The notes beneath the pieces were generated by a model, which made no database searches, had not been told where the DNA came from, and saw only the letters and a program-made list of their open reading frames with translations. Shown here piece by piece: positions 5,701 through 6,722 of a stretch of DNA of 6,722 nucleotides. The position numbers and the translations under genes were made by a program. Origin of the DNA: Lachnospiraceae bacterium (lineage in GTDB: Bacteria > Bacillota_A > Clostridia > Lachnospirales > Lachnospiraceae); NCBI GenBank assembly GCA_024683935.1, contig JAIKXV010000090.1, positions 1 to 6,722 on the forward strand. The letters run 5' to 3'. Positions within the stretch are counted from its first letter, which is position 1, and the number at the start of each line of letters is the position of its first letter.

Positions 5701-6722
5701 CTATGCGGTAAAGACCCATCTGCCCATAGGTGGAGAGCCAGAGATTTCCCTTTGAATCGGCATTGATATGCCTGATCCTTACTCCGTCAAATTCAGACAG
5801 ATAATCATGATCCACGGGCTTCAGTGTGTCCTTATTTACAACACTGAGACCGTTGTCCTTGCCGATATAGATCTCGTCTCCCAGGATCTCCAGGGAATTG
5901 ACCACACTTTCGTCTATTTCCGCTTTAACAAATACATCCAGGAAGGGATTGGGGGAAAGCTTCAGAATACCCTGCTTATTTGAAACGAACCAGATATTTC
6001 CCTGATAATCCTTTGTGACCTGGCACACGGAGCTTTCAAATCCGTTCTGCGTAAGCCGGCAGATACTTCCGGTCTTTTCTTCTATGACACCCATCCCGTT
6101 TTCGGCCCCGAAGAAATACTCGTCAGTCTCACTGTCATAAAACAGAGAGGTGAAATAGATACAGTCCTTTGTATCATAACGGTCTATCCGTTCTATCCCC
6201 TTATCTGTGATCTTCAGCTTATCTATGAACGAACCGGAGGAACCGGCCAGAACAGTCCCGGTATCCTTTAATACCGTACAGGTATAATCAACACCGGGCA
6301 TATCGCATTCCATGGAAGCGATCACTTCATCATCCTTTATGAGAAACAGGGTTCCGCTGTTGGTGACACCGGAAACAAGCCCTCCCGAACGGCTTAATGA
6401 ACGTACGCCTATATCCGTGATATCTCCGGAAATTCCCCTTATCTCCCCGTCAGATTCTATTATTGACAATCCGGCAACAGTTCCCACAAAGATGCAGCCC
6501 TTATCATCCTCGGAAAGAGCCCGGATACTGTCGGACGCCAGTCCGTCTTTTTTTGTGTAAAACGACATTTCCCTTATTGCGGGATCATAGCAGGCAAGGC
6601 CTGTTTCATTTGTCCCTATCCACAGCCTGCCGAGACTGTCAATGAAAAGGGTCATTACGCTGTTTATACCGAAATCGGCAGCAACTCTCTCAAATGCCAC
6701 GCCGTCAAATCTGTAAAGTCCG
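2762..6722 (-). CDS. Beta-propeller hybrid sensor histidine kinase: HisKA-HATPase-REC-Hpt (5' end beyond the window)
   Basis: At least 1,319 residues are visible; numbering here counts from a GTG at 6698-6700, which is not the true start. The frame stays open to the edge, and the residues before the GTG (GLYRFDG) end a propeller repeat. Domains: Reg_prop-type repeats about 1-555, e.g. DSLGRLWIGTNETGLACYD (21-39), DYQGNIWFVSNKQGI (231-245), DSKGNLWLSTYGQMGLYRID (315-334); Y_Y_Y domain about 590-663; membrane helix about 668-693; HisKA with His729 (ANMSHEIRTP); HATPase with Asn853, DSGIGI (885-890) and GTGLGL (915-920); REC with Asp990, Asp991, phosphoacceptor Asp1034, Thr1062 and Lys1084; Hpt with His1182 (VHALKSSARIIGA); then an acidic helical extension about 1247-1310. 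The propellers and Y_Y_Y should lie outside the membrane and sense a ligand, as in carbohydrate-sensing hybrid systems of Bacteroides. Unlike those, this one ends in Hpt rather than an AraC-type DNA-binding domain. All catalytic residues are intact. The promoter is off the window. Confidence 0.95.
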   Translation of the reverse strand, partial: GLYRFDGVAFERVAADFGINSVMTLFIDSLGRLWIGTNETGLACYDPAIREMSFYTKKDGLASDSIRALSEDDKGCIFVGTVAGLSIIESDGEIRGISGDITDIGVRSLSRSGGLVSGVTNSGTLFLIKDDEVIASMECDMPGVDYTCTVLKDTGTVLAGSSGSFIDKLKITDKGIERIDRYDTKDCIYFTSLFYDSETDEYFFGAENGMGVIEEKTGSICRLTQNGFESSVCQVTKDYQGNIWFVSNKQGILKLSPNPFLDVFVKAEIDESVVNSLEILGDEIYIGKDNGLSVVNKDTLKPVDHDYLSEFDGVRIRHINADSKGNLWLSTYGQMGLYRIDKNGKVSVFNESKRTLGGRFRYSMELSDGRIVVASNTGLNFIEDGKVTKTLGQDDGLETPQILTMVEDSRGRLLLGSDGGGIYVVENDKVVDNIGEKEGLETPVILRIVPYQNTYFYVASNAIYYDDGSGIRKLKNFPYSNNYDIFISEDDMAWVSSSAGIYVVNLQDLIEDGNYRYNLLDYTRGFNTTLTANSWNLALDSGKRLLLCCSDGVREIDTRAYDYVAKDCNIDVEYILCDDKEIIPDKNGLYTLPSTKGRIQIKTAILNFTLSNPTIRVFLEGTGDGGMTSFQRSLGYLEYTNLPYGHYDLHIQMLNNYDDSVLRDEVFHIYKKPRLMELLAVKLILILLGALLVGFLVWRFMQSTIIRRQYEEIRIAKDEADRANSAKSRFLANMSHEIRTPINTIMGMDEMILREDAENVSPEYVKSVTGYAKNIKRASELLLGLVNDVLDLSKIESGKMNLVSQNYDTLEFLRSITTMIRVRSNEKDLTFETDIDESLPGKLRGDAGKIKQVVLNLLTNAVKYTEKGGFKLIVKVEDKTEEKCTVYFAVKDSGIGIKPEDMEKLFSAFERLDEERNSAVQGTGLGLDISRQFVALMGGELKCDSVYGEGSTFSFRVEQEVIDPEGIGPFTENDAAGGKNKYLPEFIAPEGKVLVVDDNEMNLQVIKGLLKRTKLKLSTALSGRECLKKLKEEDYHLVLLDHMMPEMDGLQTCAEIRKDFPDLPVIALTANAATSGKDFYREAGFQDYLAKPVEADKMEKTIRKYLPEDILMKPEENDASSGEEKLPEEMNWLSETEGISVTEGIKFCGGADAFIKSIKTFNGTLTDNADTIEKAHEDGNIDLYTIKVHALKSSARIIGASVLSEKARLLEDAGKSGDTGFIDDNTAELLKLYREYKDKLKRLSGEDGEKELMSPEELKEAYAALKEFIPHMDYDAVEMLLSHVGEFRLPDEDRTMFDAIEKKLKVLDWDGIEELIAGK

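Noticed and set aside
6698..6700. GTG codon as the start of the hybrid kinase
   Set aside because: The frame stays open upstream to the window edge and encodes GLYRFDG, the usual end of a propeller repeat. No ribosome binding site precedes the GTG, and a sensor of this type needs an N-terminal signal or membrane helix, which is absent here.
1..6722. CRISPR array, tRNA or rRNA gene, insertion sequence or phage genes
   Set aside because: No regularly spaced direct repeats, no RNA-gene signatures, and no transposase or phage proteins were seen on either strand.

Overview
The window looks like a chromosomal segment from a low-to-mid-GC Firmicute, most likely a Clostridia/Lachnospiraceae-type bacterium. 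This is inferred from strong AGGAGG-type ribosome binding sites, tight gene packing, perfect TATAAT -10 boxes, and a beta-propeller hybrid histidine kinase whose C-terminal make-up resembles kinases I associate with that family. No rRNA, tRNA, CRISPR, insertion sequence or prophage feature is visible, and no stretch over 300 bases lacks a gene.

Left part (1-1232): the first 75 codons of an APC-superfamily amino acid permease run leftward off the window. An 80-bp divergent promoter region separates it from a rightward 10-TM DMT/EamA drug/metabolite transporter. Both directions have a perfect TATAAT, and the two predicted -35 boxes overlap. The EamA gene has no ribosome binding site, and its predicted transcript starts at or next to the ATG, so it may be leaderless.

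Middle part (1203-1906): two small leftward membrane-protein genes of unknown function overlap by ATGA and look translationally coupled. The distal one overlaps the 3' end of the EamA gene by 30 bp in convergent orientation, leaving no room for an intergenic terminator.

Right part (1973-6722): a two-component cassette on the minus strand. A very large hybrid sensor kinase (5' end beyond the window) carries an extracytoplasmic beta-propeller array, a Y_Y_Y domain, one visible membrane helix, HisKA, HATPase, receiver and Hpt domains, and a short helical C-terminal extension. Fifteen bases downstream is a 257-residue protein with two receiver domains: the first lacks the phosphoacceptor Asp and the second is canonical except at one position. 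It has no output domain.

Taken together, the kinase is predicted to sense an extracellular ligand and run a His-Asp-His relay, with the double-receiver protein as the obvious candidate final acceptor. No DNA-binding output is encoded in the window, so the end of the pathway is elsewhere or acts through protein contacts. The small membrane pair follows in the same direction and may be co-transcribed by read-through or driven by its own weak promoter.
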